From contig NZ_CP084004.1 of assembly GCF_020181355.1 (NCBI RefSeq), forward strand, positions 1,240,001 to 1,304,000: a stretch of 64,000 nt of DNA, read 5' to 3'. The stretch comes from Collinsella aerofaciens (GTDB taxonomy: Bacteria; Actinomycetota; Coriobacteriia; Coriobacteriales; Coriobacteriaceae). The position numbers and the translations under genes are program-made. This document shows, one piece after another, positions 1 through 7,855 of this stretch; within the stretch, counting starts at the first letter, position 1, and each line of letters opens with the position of its first letter. The notes beneath the pieces are model-generated. The model was given only the letters and a program-made list of their open reading frames with translations, was not told where the DNA came from and did not search any database.

Positions 1-1
1 C

Positions 2-271
<270 letters not shown>

Positions 272-339
272 TATCGGAAATCAATTTAGCGAATGATGGC
301 GGGCGGCCGACCTTGGACAGGTCGCATGGGAGAAAAACC

Positions 340-1809
340 ATGAGCGAAAGCAAAGAGCTTGCAAATCGCAAGCTCGGCGAGGACGTAGTTGGCCTCGTCG
401 GCGGTAAGGAAAACATCCTGAGCATCTCGCACTGCATGACGCGTCTACGTTTCAAGCTGCGAGACGATGCGAAGGCCGATACTAAGGCAATTGAATCTCA
501 TAAAGGCGTCATTCAGGTAATCAACGCGAATGGCCAGTATCAGGTTGTTGTCGGCATCAATGTGATTGAGGATGTTTACGATGCCGCGGTTGCCGCTTCT
601 GGTGTCGAGGGGCTGGGCGAGGTTAATCTTGATGGTGAGCCCGTCAAGAAAGGAAACGTTGTTAGTGCCCTTATCGATACTATTTCAGGCGTAATCCAGT
701 CGATTCTTGCGGTGCTGTGTGCTGCGGGCATGATCAAGGGTGTTTTGAGTATTCTCGTCGCCCTTGGATGGATTACGGCGACAGATGGCTTGTACCAGAT
801 TCTATATGCGGCTGGTGACGGCTTCTTCTACTTCCTGCCGATTATCCTTGGCTATACCGCGGCAAAGAAGTTTGGCTGCAGCGAGTTCGTTGGCATGACG
901 CTCGGTATCGCACTTACGTATCCGGCGATGGTCAATATCACATCGGGTGATGTCTTGGGAACGGTGCTTGCCGGCACTCCCTTTGCCATGAACTATTACA
1001 CGACATTCCTCGGCATACCCGTCATCATGCCGTCTTCGGGTTATACGAGCTCTGTCATTCCGATTATCATCTCTGTTTGGTTCGCGGCAAAGCTGGAGAA
1101 GTGGTGCCGCAAGCATTTCTCTGAGTATGTAAAGTTCTTCTTTGTGCCTACGTGCGTGCTCGTTGTGATGGTCCCCGCTACCTATTTGATTATTGGCCCG
1201 ATTGCCACCCTGATTACGAACCTCATGAGCCTGCTGTTTAACTCCCTCTACAGCTTGCCTGTCATCGGCGGCGCGCTCGGCGGCATCGTGCTTACTGCCA
1301 TTTGGCAGCCTATGGTCATCTTCGGCTTCCACTGGAGTGTCATTGCTCTCATGCTTGTGAACATTGCCTCCCAGGGCTGGGATATTGTCATGGCGCCGTA
1401 CATGGTTTGCTCGTACGCTCAGTCCCTTGCCGTCCTCGCTATCCTTCTGAAGACTAAGGACGTAAAGCTCAAGCAGCTTGCATGGCCGGCGTTCATCTCG
1501 GGCTTCTTCTTTGGCATCACCGAACCCTGCATCTACGGCGTGACCCTTCCGCGCAAGAAGCCTTTTATCATGAGCTGCATCGCCTCTGTGCCCGGCGGCC
1601 TAATCATCGGCGCTCTTGGCACCAAGATGTTCGCCTTCACCGGCGGCGGCTTCTGCGCCTTCCCGGGCTTCATTGACCCGTCCGGTGCAATGGGCGCGAA
1701 CTACCTGATTTACGTAATCATAGCCATTGTGGTTTCCAGTGTGATTTCGTTCCTGCTTACGTATGCGACGTACAAGGAGGACGTGCCGGCGGTAGAGGCT
1801 GCAAAGTAG
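340..1809 (+). CDS. PTS EIIBC permease, glucose/beta-glucoside/sucrose superfamily
   Basis: 489 residues from the ATG at 340, which has GGGAGA seven bases upstream; a TTG at 313 is in frame but lacks a site. Residues 1-85 form the EIIB domain, with the phosphorylated cysteine in SISHCMTRLRFKL (Cys32). The rest is a membrane EIIC domain with about ten hydrophobic segments and the conserved GITEPCIYG motif near residue 400. There is no fused EIIA domain, so phosphate must come from a separate EIIA. It sits directly behind the GH4 fragment, suggesting a catabolic operon for a phosphorylated glucoside. A hairpin 50 bp downstream probably ends the transcript. Confidence 0.9.
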   Translation: MSESKELANRKLGEDVVGLVGGKENILSISHCMTRLRFKLRDDAKADTKAIESHKGVIQVINANGQYQVVVGINVIEDVYDAAVAASGVEGLGEVNLDGEPVKKGNVVSALIDTISGVIQSILAVLCAAGMIKGVLSILVALGWITATDGLYQILYAAGDGFFYFLPIILGYTAAKKFGCSEFVGMTLGIALTYPAMVNITSGDVLGTVLAGTPFAMNYYTTFLGIPVIMPSSGYTSSVIPIIISVWFAAKLEKWCRKHFSEYVKFFFVPTCVLVVMVPATYLIIGPIATLITNLMSLLFNSLYSLPVIGGALGGIVLTAIWQPMVIFGFHWSVIALMLVNIASQGWDIVMAPYMVCSYAQSLAVLAILLKTKDVKLKQLAWPAFISGFFFGITEPCIYGVTLPRKKPFIMSCIASVPGGLIIGALGTKMFAFTGGGFCAFPGFIDPSGAMGANYLIYVIIAIVVSSVISFLLTYATYKEDVPAVEAAK

Positions 1810-1857
1810 CCAAAGAAGCGGAGTGCGGGATATGTATTCCCCGTGCGCCAGCAATCT

Positions 1858-1898
1858 GACAAGGTCGTCCTTGGATAAGCGCCGAGGGCGACCTTGTC
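1858..1898 (+). terminator. Hairpin after the PTS gene
   Basis: Arms 1858-1870 and 1886-1898 pair over 13 positions (GACAAGGTCGTCC with GGGCGACCTTGTC, one G-U), loop 15 nt, followed by a T-rich but interrupted stretch. It lies between the PTS stop and the serine hydrolase start, so it may terminate or attenuate transcription between them. Confidence 0.6.
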
Positions 1899-1933
1899 TT
1901 GTGCTGGTTTCGTTTGAGAGGCAGTGGTTGAGA

Positions 1934-3370
1934 GTGTCTAATATTATCTTTGACAATAGGATGGGCGAGGCGTGCCTTGCGGCGTGGAGGTCCGCGGGCG
2001 TGGAAGTCCGCTCGGTCGTGGTTCGACAAGATGGTGAAGTCGTCTTTGAGCATGCGGCTGCGCCGTTCGCCCTCGAACACGTTCACCCGCTCTACTCTGT
2101 GACTAAGTCCTTTACCTCGGTCGCTGTCGGGATGTTGGTGAATGAAGGGCGGCTGTCGCTGGCTGATCGCTGGATTTCATACTTCCCGGAATATGAAGGC
2201 GAGATCGCGGATGAGCGCTTTCGTAATGTGACGGTTCGCAATTTGCTGACTATGACGATGGGGCAGGAGAGTGACCTTTCGTATATTGGCGCGGGAGACG
2301 ACTGGGCACATGAGGTTCTTCATCGTGAGTTTGACTGGAAGCCGGGCGAGGTCTTTCACTACGATTCGCTGTGTTCACATTTATTGAGCATGCTCGTGCA
2401 ACGCATAAGTGGAACGAAAGAATCCGATTATCTCGCCGAACGTTTGTTTACGCCGTTAGGCATTAGAAGTTGGTGGTGGGAAGAGGATCAAGCCGGTCAT
2501 ACGACCGGAGGTTTTGGTCTTCACCTTTCGACACCGGATTTGGCTAAGTTTGGTCAATGTTTGCTGGATGGCGGCAAGTGGTGTGGGGAACAGATCATTC
2601 CCGCGGAATGGGTTGCCGAGGCGACGAAGATTCAGGTGGAAACGAGCCCCTTTTATCCGTCTGAGGCGACTGAAGACAGCAATGGCTATGGATACCAGTT
2701 CTGGATGTGCCGGCGCGGCGGATTCAGATGCTCTGGCCTTTTTGGGCAGCTGTGCTACATACGGCCCACAGATGGCCTTGTCATCGCTTGCTCGAGTTCC
2801 ACGACAGGAAGTAAGGCGCTGCTTGATCCGCTGTATGAGGTATTGTTCAAAGAGTTTAGTGTTCGGGAAACGGTGGCTTCCGAACGTGACTTCGATAGCA
2901 TTCCCGTGCCAGTTGGGTTGGCTTCTGGCGGACGTTTGAGTTCATTACGCCTTGAGGGCATTCATCATTGCATTTTCGGGGATTTTGAAGAGATCGATAT
3001 TCGATTTCATGAGAATGAGCTGGATTTGTCTCTGTTGCGCGATGGTCGCGAGTACGGTGTGAAGGCTGGCTTCGAGTCTTGGGTTTGCAAATCGGGTGAT
3101 GGGGCCGGAGTCGGAGACCTCTTTCCCTTTGTGACTCATGAAGCTGAGAAGGACGATGCACCCGTATGGGACGTTCGCAAGCTGTTTGCAGCGTATGCCT
3201 GGACTTCGCCAACGAATTTACAAATCGAGACCAGGGAGCTGGACTACACTCGGCGCTGCTTTATCGATGTACGGATCGGAGGTCTATATGCTGTGTGCAG
3301 AGTACGGGTCGAGGGAATGTGTTGTTTTCCGGCATCCTCGGAACTCACAGCGATTTTGAAGTTGGGGTAA
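1934..3370 (+). CDS. Serine hydrolase, class C beta-lactamase/penicillin-binding family
   Basis: 478 residues from the GTG at 1934; a TTG at 1928, better spaced from GAGAGG at 1916-1921, is an equally possible start. The catalytic SxxK tetrad SVTK lies at residues 55-58 in LYSVTKSFTS, followed by the helical and beta segments usual in the family (GRLSLADRW, LLTMTMGQ) and a Y-D-S second motif in HYDSLCSH. There is no signal peptide, so it is probably cytoplasmic and an esterase or amidohydrolase rather than a beta-lactamase. The last 120 residues form an extra beta-rich domain of unknown role. GC content appears lower than in the housekeeping genes further right. Confidence 0.8.
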   Translation: MSNIIFDNRMGEACLAAWRSAGVEVRSVVVRQDGEVVFEHAAAPFALEHVHPLYSVTKSFTSVAVGMLVNEGRLSLADRWISYFPEYEGEIADERFRNVTVRNLLTMTMGQESDLSYIGAGDDWAHEVLHREFDWKPGEVFHYDSLCSHLLSMLVQRISGTKESDYLAERLFTPLGIRSWWWEEDQAGHTTGGFGLHLSTPDLAKFGQCLLDGGKWCGEQIIPAEWVAEATKIQVETSPFYPSEATEDSNGYGYQFWMCRRGGFRCSGLFGQLCYIRPTDGLVIACSSSTTGSKALLDPLYEVLFKEFSVRETVASERDFDSIPVPVGLASGGRLSSLRLEGIHHCIFGDFEEIDIRFHENELDLSLLRDGREYGVKAGFESWVCKSGDGAGVGDLFPFVTHEAEKDDAPVWDVRKLFAAYAWTSPTNLQIETRELDYTRRCFIDVRIGGLYAVCRVRVEGMCCFPASSELTAILKLG

Positions 3371-3573
3371 TTTTTCAAGACGTGCGATTGATAAGAAAGC
3401 TTGCCAACATTACGGCAAATGGAGGCGGAGCTGTCTCCAGGCAATGTTTTTCGATACGGACGTCTCAGATATCGTATTGCCTTTGGAACAAGATAATCAC
3501 TTGTTGGAGCGCAGCAAAACGCGTTTCCTCGGCTCCGCGTCCTGTTGGGTTCGAATTCCGGCGCGTGGGTAGC

Positions 3574-3608
3574 AAGAAGCCCGTCACCACGGGGGTGACG
3601 GGCTTCTT
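3574..3608. terminator. Bidirectional terminator hairpin
   Basis: Perfect 15-bp stem, arms 3574-3588 and 3594-3608 (AAGAAGCCCGTCACC and its complement), loop ACGGG, with A and T runs at the ends so it can work in both directions. It resembles the interrupted terminator whose halves are at 3765-3772 and 5238-5245. Confidence 0.8.
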
Positions 3609-3616
3609 GGATGCTG

Positions 3617-3634
3617 TGGTGCCCCCAGCGGGAT
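3617..3634 (-). other. 18-nt duplicate of the tRNA-Glu 3' end
   Basis: Bases 3617-3634 are identical to 5257-5274, the CCA end, acceptor arm and start of the T-arm of tRNA-Glu. Identity stops at the T-loop. Such short 3'-end duplications are typical of integration or duplication at a tRNA gene. Confidence 0.7.
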
Positions 3635-3693
3635 GTTCGTGTGCGGCTGGCCCCGCCCGCTTCCGCTGCGTCGCTTCGCTCCTTGCGTGCTGC

Positions 3694-3779
3694 GCTGGAA
3701 AACGCTTCGCGTTTCCTCAGATCCGCACCCTGCCGGGTTCGAATCCCGGCATATCGGTAGCAAAAAGCCCGTCACCGCG
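3694..3779. repeat. tRNA-locus repeat unit B, left part (cut by IS3 element)
   Basis: Aligns with unit A (3511-3590) with scattered differences: GTTTCCTC, a perfect T-arm GCCGGGTTCGAATCCCGGC at about 3732-3750, GGTAGCA and the first half of a terminator, GCCCGTCACC. The other half of the unit continues at 5229 beyond the insertion sequence. No complete tRNA can be folded here. Confidence 0.6.
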
Positions 3780-3786
3780 TGAACTG

Positions 3787-3818
3787 CCTCCCATTTCTTG
3801 GACATGAGAAATGGGAGG
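3787..3818 (+). promoter_or_regulatory. Hairpin burying the orfA ribosome binding site
   Basis: Arms 3787-3798 and 3807-3818 are a perfect 12-bp inverted repeat (CCTCCCATTTCT/AGAAATGGGAGG). The right arm contains the GGAGG that serves orfA. RNA reading in from outside would fold and hide this site, while a transcript starting inside the arm would not. This is a known way for insertion sequences to avoid activation by outside promoters. Confidence 0.6.
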
Positions 3819-3826
3819 CTTTCTTT

Positions 3827-4318
3827 ATGCGCGTTGATTTGAGAGTGAAGCATGATATCGAGGCCAGGAAGGCGGCCATAGGGCTCTTCGAGCTCGGGCA
3901 CGGGTATAAATCTGCCGCGATCGCCCTTTCGCTTCCCGTGGAAGCCGTGAGAAGATGGCAGGAGATATACCGCGCATTCGGGAGCGAGGTGCTGCTGCGC
4001 ATGGACGGAAAGCAGGGCAGGTACACATACGAGCAGAAGGTCGCCGCCGCCTCCGCCGTCGTCGACGGCGGCATGACGAAGACCGAGGCGATGGCGGCGT
4101 TCGGCATAATGTCGATGTCGCCGCTCAAGAAGTGGTGCGCGCTATACCGCCGGGGCGGCGCGGAGGCCCTGCGCCCGAGGCCCAAGGGCCGGCCGAGCGG
4201 TTCCAAGGCGAGGCCGCGGACCCGCGAGGAGGAGCTCGAGGAGCGGTGCCGTAGGCTCGAGGCCGAGGTGGCCTACCTAAAAAAATTACGCGCCCTGGTC
4301 GAGAGGGACGGGCTCTGA
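3827..4318 (+). CDS. IS3-family transposase OrfA (DNA-binding subunit)
   Basis: 163 residues from the ATG at 3827, nine bases after GGAGG. It has two helix-turn-helix segments, KAAIGLFELGHGYKSAAIAL and KVAAASAVVDGGMTKTEAMA, then a basic linker (RPRPKGRPSG) and a leucine-zipper-like coiled coil near the C terminus (EEELEERCRRLEAEVAYLKK). The coiled coil runs across the frameshift site into the OrfAB fusion, as in other IS3 elements. OrfA alone normally binds the ends and limits transposition. Confidence 0.9.
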   Translation: MRVDLRVKHDIEARKAAIGLFELGHGYKSAAIALSLPVEAVRRWQEIYRAFGSEVLLRMDGKQGRYTYEQKVAAASAVVDGGMTKTEAMAAFGIMSMSPLKKWCALYRRGGAEALRPRPKGRPSGSKARPRTREEELEERCRRLEAEVAYLKKLRALVERDGL

Positions 4319-5190
4319 CCAGGGCGAAGGCCGAAGCGGTCGCGGCCCTGCGCGCCGAGGGGCACGCGCTCGGGCACCTGCTCGCATGCGCCGAGCTCAA
4401 GCGGTCGACCTACTACTACGCCCTCGCGCACCCGCCGAGGCCCACGCGCCCCGAGCTCTGGGAGGCGGCCGCCGAGATCTTCTCGCGCACCGCCAACGGC
4501 TGCGGGCACCGGCAGATAGCGATGTGCCTCAGGGCGGAAGAGGGGACCGTGATAGCCGACAAGACCGTGCTCAAGATGATGCGCGAGATGGGGATTCGCT
4601 GCGGTATCAGACGCGAGACGGCCTACCACAGGTACAACTCGTACAGGGGCGTCGTCGGCAGGACGTTCGAGAACGTGATCGCGAGGGATTTCGACGCCGG
4701 GGCCCCGTGGCGGAAGCTGGGAACGGACGTCACCGAGTTCAAGGTGGCGGGCGGCAAGGCCTACTGGGCCCCGACGCTGGACTTCTGCACCAAGGAGATC
4801 GTGGCGAGCGACATATCGACCACGCCCGACATGGCCCAGCAGGTCAGGATGCTCGACGAGCTGCTGTCCAAGATCCCCGAGGGCGCCGCCCCGACCATGC
4901 ACTCGGACCGGGGCTGGCAGTACCAGCACGCCTCGTACACATCCAGGCTCGAGGCCGCCGGCATCGTCCAGAGCATGTCCAGGAAGGCGAACTGCATCGA
5001 CAACGCCGCCACCGAGCAGCTCTTCGGCCACGTCAAGGACGAGTTCTACCGGGGCCGCGAGTGGGAGACGTTCGAGGATTTCAAACGCGACCTGGAGGAA
5101 TACATAGTCCACTGGAACACGAGCCGGAGGCAGGTAAGATTGAAGGGCCTGACCCCGGAGGAGTTCCGGAATCAGGCCCTCGCGGCCTAG
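4279..5190 (+). CDS. IS3-family transposase OrfB (made as OrfAB by -1 frameshift)
   Basis: The frame is open upstream of 4318, in the -1 frame to orfA. The slippery heptamer A AAA AAA at 4279-4285 is correctly phased (CTA AAA AAA in the orfA frame), so the active product is probably an OrfAB fusion, and the ATG at 4522 is not a start. The retroviral-type integrase core has its first acidic residue in GTDVTEF, the second in MHSDRGWQYQH and the glutamate in NAATEQLFGHVKDE, the DDE triad of the family. The C terminus VRLKGLTPEEFRNQAL is the usual IS3 ending. Confidence 0.92.
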   Translation, partial: KKITRPGREGRALTRAKAEAVAALRAEGHALGHLLACAELKRSTYYYALAHPPRPTRPELWEAAAEIFSRTANGCGHRQIAMCLRAEEGTVIADKTVLKMMREMGIRCGIRRETAYHRYNSYRGVVGRTFENVIARDFDAGAPWRKLGTDVTEFKVAGGKAYWAPTLDFCTKEIVASDISTTPDMAQQVRMLDELLSKIPEGAAPTMHSDRGWQYQHASYTSRLEAAGIVQSMSRKANCIDNAATEQLFGHVKDEFYRGREWETFEDFKRDLEEYIVHWNTSRRQVRLKGLTPEEFRNQALAA

Positions 5191-5256
5191 TCGCTATTTA
5201 GGGCGTCCAAGATTTGGGACGCAGTTCAGCGAGGGCAACGGGCTTCTCATTTTAAA

Positions 5257-5333
5257 TGGTGCCCCCAGCGGGATTCGAACCCGCGATATCCACCTTGAAA
5301 GGGTGGCGTCCTTGGCCGCTAGACGATGGGGAC
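5257..5333 (-). tRNA. tRNA-Glu (anticodon UUC)
   Basis: Read on the minus strand it starts GTCCCCATCGTCTAGCGG and ends GGGGGCACCA. The acceptor arm GTCCCCA/TGGGGGC pairs with one wobble, the anticodon loop is CTTTCAA in a CCACC/GGTGG stem, and the T-arm is GCGGG-TTCGAAT-CCCGC. CCA is encoded. Its downstream terminator has been split: the near half remains at 5238-5245, but the far half is at 3765-3772 beyond the IS3 element. Confidence 0.95.
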
Positions 5334-5433
5334 AGCGGGAAAGAGTATAGCAGACTTTTTTGTCGGCGCGTATATCGTTGGCAAACTGGAAAACCACCAC
5401 ACAGGAGCTGGCCCTCTTCCTCGATCTTTAAAA

Positions 5434-5569
5434 ATCTCAATCTGTAACATCTGGGCGGGCAAATCGGCTCTATCTGTTACAGATCGAGATAGACGGCGGG
5501 CGTCGGGACGAACATCTCAATCTGTAACAGTAAGACGACTTTTATCGGTCTAGATGTTACAGATTGAGA
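5434..5569. repeat. Two tandem palindromic units built on ATCTCAATCTGTAACA
   Basis: Four copies of one 15-16 base word alternate in orientation: 5434-5449 (+), 5475-5490 (-), 5514-5529 (+) and 5555-5569 (-). Each +/- pair can form a stem of 15-16 bp with a loop of about 25 nt. No gene is seen from 5340 to 5591. A partial echo of the AAAACCACCACA sequence of the next hairpin occurs near 5390. Confidence 0.8.
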
Positions 5570-5591
5570 CAAACTGCTGGGACGGGTCAAA

Positions 5592-5626
5592 ACCACCACA
5601 AAGGTGCCTGTCCCCTTTGTGGTGGT
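5592..5626 (-). terminator. Hairpin behind the murT-gatD operon; member of dispersed hairpin family
   Basis: Perfect 13-bp arms 5592-5604 and 5614-5626 (ACCACCACAAAGG and complement), loop with GGACAGGCA on the minus strand, then TTTT. It begins seven bases past the murT-gatD stop, so it can end that operon. The core GGGGACAGGCACC is shared with other hairpins in this window. Confidence 0.65.
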
Positions 5627-5632
5627 AGGGCG

Positions 5633-7810
5633 CTAGGGGAGGAGCTTCATGGCGGCGTCGTGGGCGGCGTGCTCGTAGGTGTCGTCGAGGGGTTTGAGTG
5701 GCAGCAGCGCCATGGCCTGTGCGTCGCCGCGGCGCTCGAGAGCGTGGGCGATCAGCCAGTCGGCGAGCTCGGGGTTCTTGGGCAGCGCCGGGCCATGCAG
5801 ATACGTGCCGATGACGCCCTTGTAGATGAGGCCCTCAAAGCCATCGTCGCCGTTGTTTCCGGTGCCCGTGACAACGGACATTCCGAGCGGTGTGGCGTCG
5901 GCGTCCAAAAGCGTGCGGCCGCCGTGGTTCTCGAATCCCACAAAGGGCTCGGGTGCCAGGTCGGTCTTGACGGCGACGTTGCCGATCAGGCGGTCGGAGC
6001 CGCGCACGGTCTCGGCGGCAATGATGCCCATGCCTTCGATGCGATCCTCACCCATGTAGTACGAACGACCGAGCAGCTGATAGCTGCCGCAGATGGCGAG
6101 TAGCGAACCGCTGTCCTCAACATAGGCCGCGACCTTGTCTTTTTGAGCGAGCACCTCGTGTGCCACAGCCAACTGGTCGCGATCGGAGCCGCCGCCCATC
6201 ATGACGATATCGGCGTCGGTCAGGTCGAGCACCTCGCCCATGTGGACCTCGTCCACGCGCACGGGAATGCCGCGCCAGGCGCAGCGGCGTTCGAGCGCGA
6301 TAACGTTGCCGCCGTCGCCATAGAGGTTGAGCGCATCGGGATACAGGTAGACGATGCGCAACGGGCGCGAAAGCTCGACCGGCGCGACGGCGGAAGGGAT
6401 GGCGTTGCCATCGGCGCGGGCCACGGCGCGCCCGGCAACAACGTCGGCGGTGGCGCCCTTAAGCTCGTCGAGCTCCTTGACCAGCGGCGGGAAGGCCGTG
6501 TAGTTAGCGACGACGTAGAAAGTGTCGCCGGCGGCCTCGTCTGCCACGGTGCCAATTGCCTGCGCGACGTCCGAGATAATTGCGGCATTGATGCCGGCGT
6601 ACTTGAGGCGCACCTGCATATCGTGTGCACGCGTGCCACCGGCAAAGGCGACAAGCCCTGGGGTATCGGCAATGCGCTCGAAGTCGACGTCGTAGATCCA
6701 CGAAACATCGTGGCCGTCGGCGCTGTTGTCGTTCAGGAAGAAAGCGCAGAGTCTGCCGCCTGCCGTCTTAATGGACTGGATCTGTCGATCGAAGCCCACG
6801 GGATTCTTGGCCAGGTTTGCCTCGACGGTACGGCCGGTGATCTCCCAGCGGCCCATGCGTCCGCCGGCGGGCACGTAGGCATCGAGCGTGGGCTGCAGGT
6901 GCGCCGTATCCACGCCTAGCTCATGTGCGGCAAAGAATGCGGCGGCAACGTTGTAGACCATGTACAGGCCGTTGTAGCGCGTGGCGATGTGCGCGGCTGG
7001 TGCGCTGGAATCAGATCCAAACACCAGGTCAAAACCATAGCCATCGCGACTGAGCTCCACATTCGTTACGCGGCGGACCAGTGCGGGGCGTGCCCAACCG
7101 CACGAGGGGCAATGGTAGGCGCCGAGTTGACCATACTGTACGTAGTCGTACTCCAACGGGGCGTTGCACTGCGAGCAAAAACGCGAGTCGCTGATGCGGT
7201 CAGACTCGGTGTCGGTGGCGCCATCGATGCCAAAGGCAATACTCGCGTTGGGAACGCGCGCGGCAATCGAGGCGCACAGCGGGTCATCGGCGTTGTAGAT
7301 GAGTGTCGTTGCCGGCGAAAGCTCCAGCGCGTGGGCGATGACCTCTTGGGTGTGATCGATCTCGCCATAGCGATCTAGCTGGTCACGGAACAGGTTGAGC
7401 AGCACGAAGTACGTCGGCTTGAGCTTGGGCAGGACGCGCACGGTGTAGAGCTCGTCGCACTCAAAGACGCCTACGCGCTTGCCGCTGCCGGCACGCTTGA
7501 GGCCGATGCGCGCCTCGAGCAGGGCGCCCACCACGCCCGGCTCCATGTTGTTGCCGGCGCGGTTGCATACCACGGTGGCGCCGCTGGCGGCAACGGCGTC
7601 GGCGATCAGGTTCGAAGTGGTGGTCTTGCCGTTGGTGCCGGTGATCACCACGCTGCGGTCGACAAGGCCCGCGAGGTCGCTTAACAGCTCGGGATCGATT
7701 TTCATGGCGATGCGGCCGGGGAGTACGCCGCCCTGGCGCTTAAGGACAGAGCGCAGCCCCCAGCGGGCGATATCGCTCGAGGTGCAGGCGAGAGATGAGC
7801 GGAAGTTCAT
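5633..7810 (-). CDS. murT-gatD: Lipid II isoglutaminyl synthase, MurT-GatD single-chain fusion
   Basis: 725 residues combining the two subunits that in Staphylococcus aureus are separate. Residues 1-455 are MurT: Mur-ligase P-loop GTNGKTT (58-64), RDQLDRYGE, a four-cysteine zinc ribbon (Cys212, 215, 234, 237), NLAKNPVGF and the DNSADGHDVSWIYDVDFE motif. After a 25-residue linker, residues 482-725 are GatD, a CobB/CobQ-type glutamine amidotransferase with nucleophile Cys574 in LLAICGSYQ and His672 in GTYLHGP. The family converts D-Glu of the lipid II stem peptide to D-isoglutamine on the inner membrane face, using glutamine and ATP. It is last in a three-gene operon, 45 bp behind its neighbour. 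The frame is continuous, so the fusion is not an annotation artefact. Confidence 0.93.
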   Translation of the reverse strand: MNFRSSLACTSSDIARWGLRSVLKRQGGVLPGRIAMKIDPELLSDLAGLVDRSVVITGTNGKTTTSNLIADAVAASGATVVCNRAGNNMEPGVVGALLEARIGLKRAGSGKRVGVFECDELYTVRVLPKLKPTYFVLLNLFRDQLDRYGEIDHTQEVIAHALELSPATTLIYNADDPLCASIAARVPNASIAFGIDGATDTESDRISDSRFCSQCNAPLEYDYVQYGQLGAYHCPSCGWARPALVRRVTNVELSRDGYGFDLVFGSDSSAPAAHIATRYNGLYMVYNVAAAFFAAHELGVDTAHLQPTLDAYVPAGGRMGRWEITGRTVEANLAKNPVGFDRQIQSIKTAGGRLCAFFLNDNSADGHDVSWIYDVDFERIADTPGLVAFAGGTRAHDMQVRLKYAGINAAIISDVAQAIGTVADEAAGDTFYVVANYTAFPPLVKELDELKGATADVVAGRAVARADGNAIPSAVAPVELSRPLRIVYLYPDALNLYGDGGNVIALERRCAWRGIPVRVDEVHMGEVLDLTDADIVMMGGGSDRDQLAVAHEVLAQKDKVAAYVEDSGSLLAICGSYQLLGRSYYMGEDRIEGMGIIAAETVRGSDRLIGNVAVKTDLAPEPFVGFENHGGRTLLDADATPLGMSVVTGTGNNGDDGFEGLIYKGVIGTYLHGPALPKNPELADWLIAHALERRGDAQAMALLPLKPLDDTYEHAAHDAAMKLLP

Positions 7811-7855
7811 GAAGCCGTTCCTAACGTGAATGACATGGTCGTGGCGTTTGCGCCG

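Larger units (their letters stand above)
3511..3634. repeat. tRNA-locus repeat unit A (degenerate T-arm, terminator, tRNA-Glu 3' fragment)
   Basis: The unit holds, in order, a T-arm-like GGGTTCGAATTCCGG at about 3547-3561, the perfect hairpin 3574-3608 and an 18-nt copy of the tRNA-Glu 3' end (3617-3634). A diverged second copy of the left part starts at 3694. The T-arm-like piece has no matching acceptor or anticodon arm, so it is a tRNA remnant, not a gene. The bases 3371-3510 before it hold nothing recognisable. Confidence 0.6.
3780..5228 (+). mobile_element. IS3-family insertion sequence, 1449 bp, complete
   Basis: Imperfect 24-bp terminal inverted repeats start TGAACTGC(C/G)TCCCA at 3780 and, inverted, end at 5228; three mismatches. 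A 3-bp target duplication GCG flanks it (3777-3779 and 5229-5231). It carries orfA, a -1 frameshift signal and orfB, the standard IS3 layout, and all look intact, so the element may be active. It sits in the loop of a terminator between two convergent tRNA-related segments. Confidence 0.95.

Noticed and set aside
3694-3765. Possible tRNA on the plus strand ending in GCCGGGTTCGAATCCCGGC
   Set aside because: Only a T-arm is present; no D-arm, anticodon arm or matching acceptor 5' strand can be found upstream.
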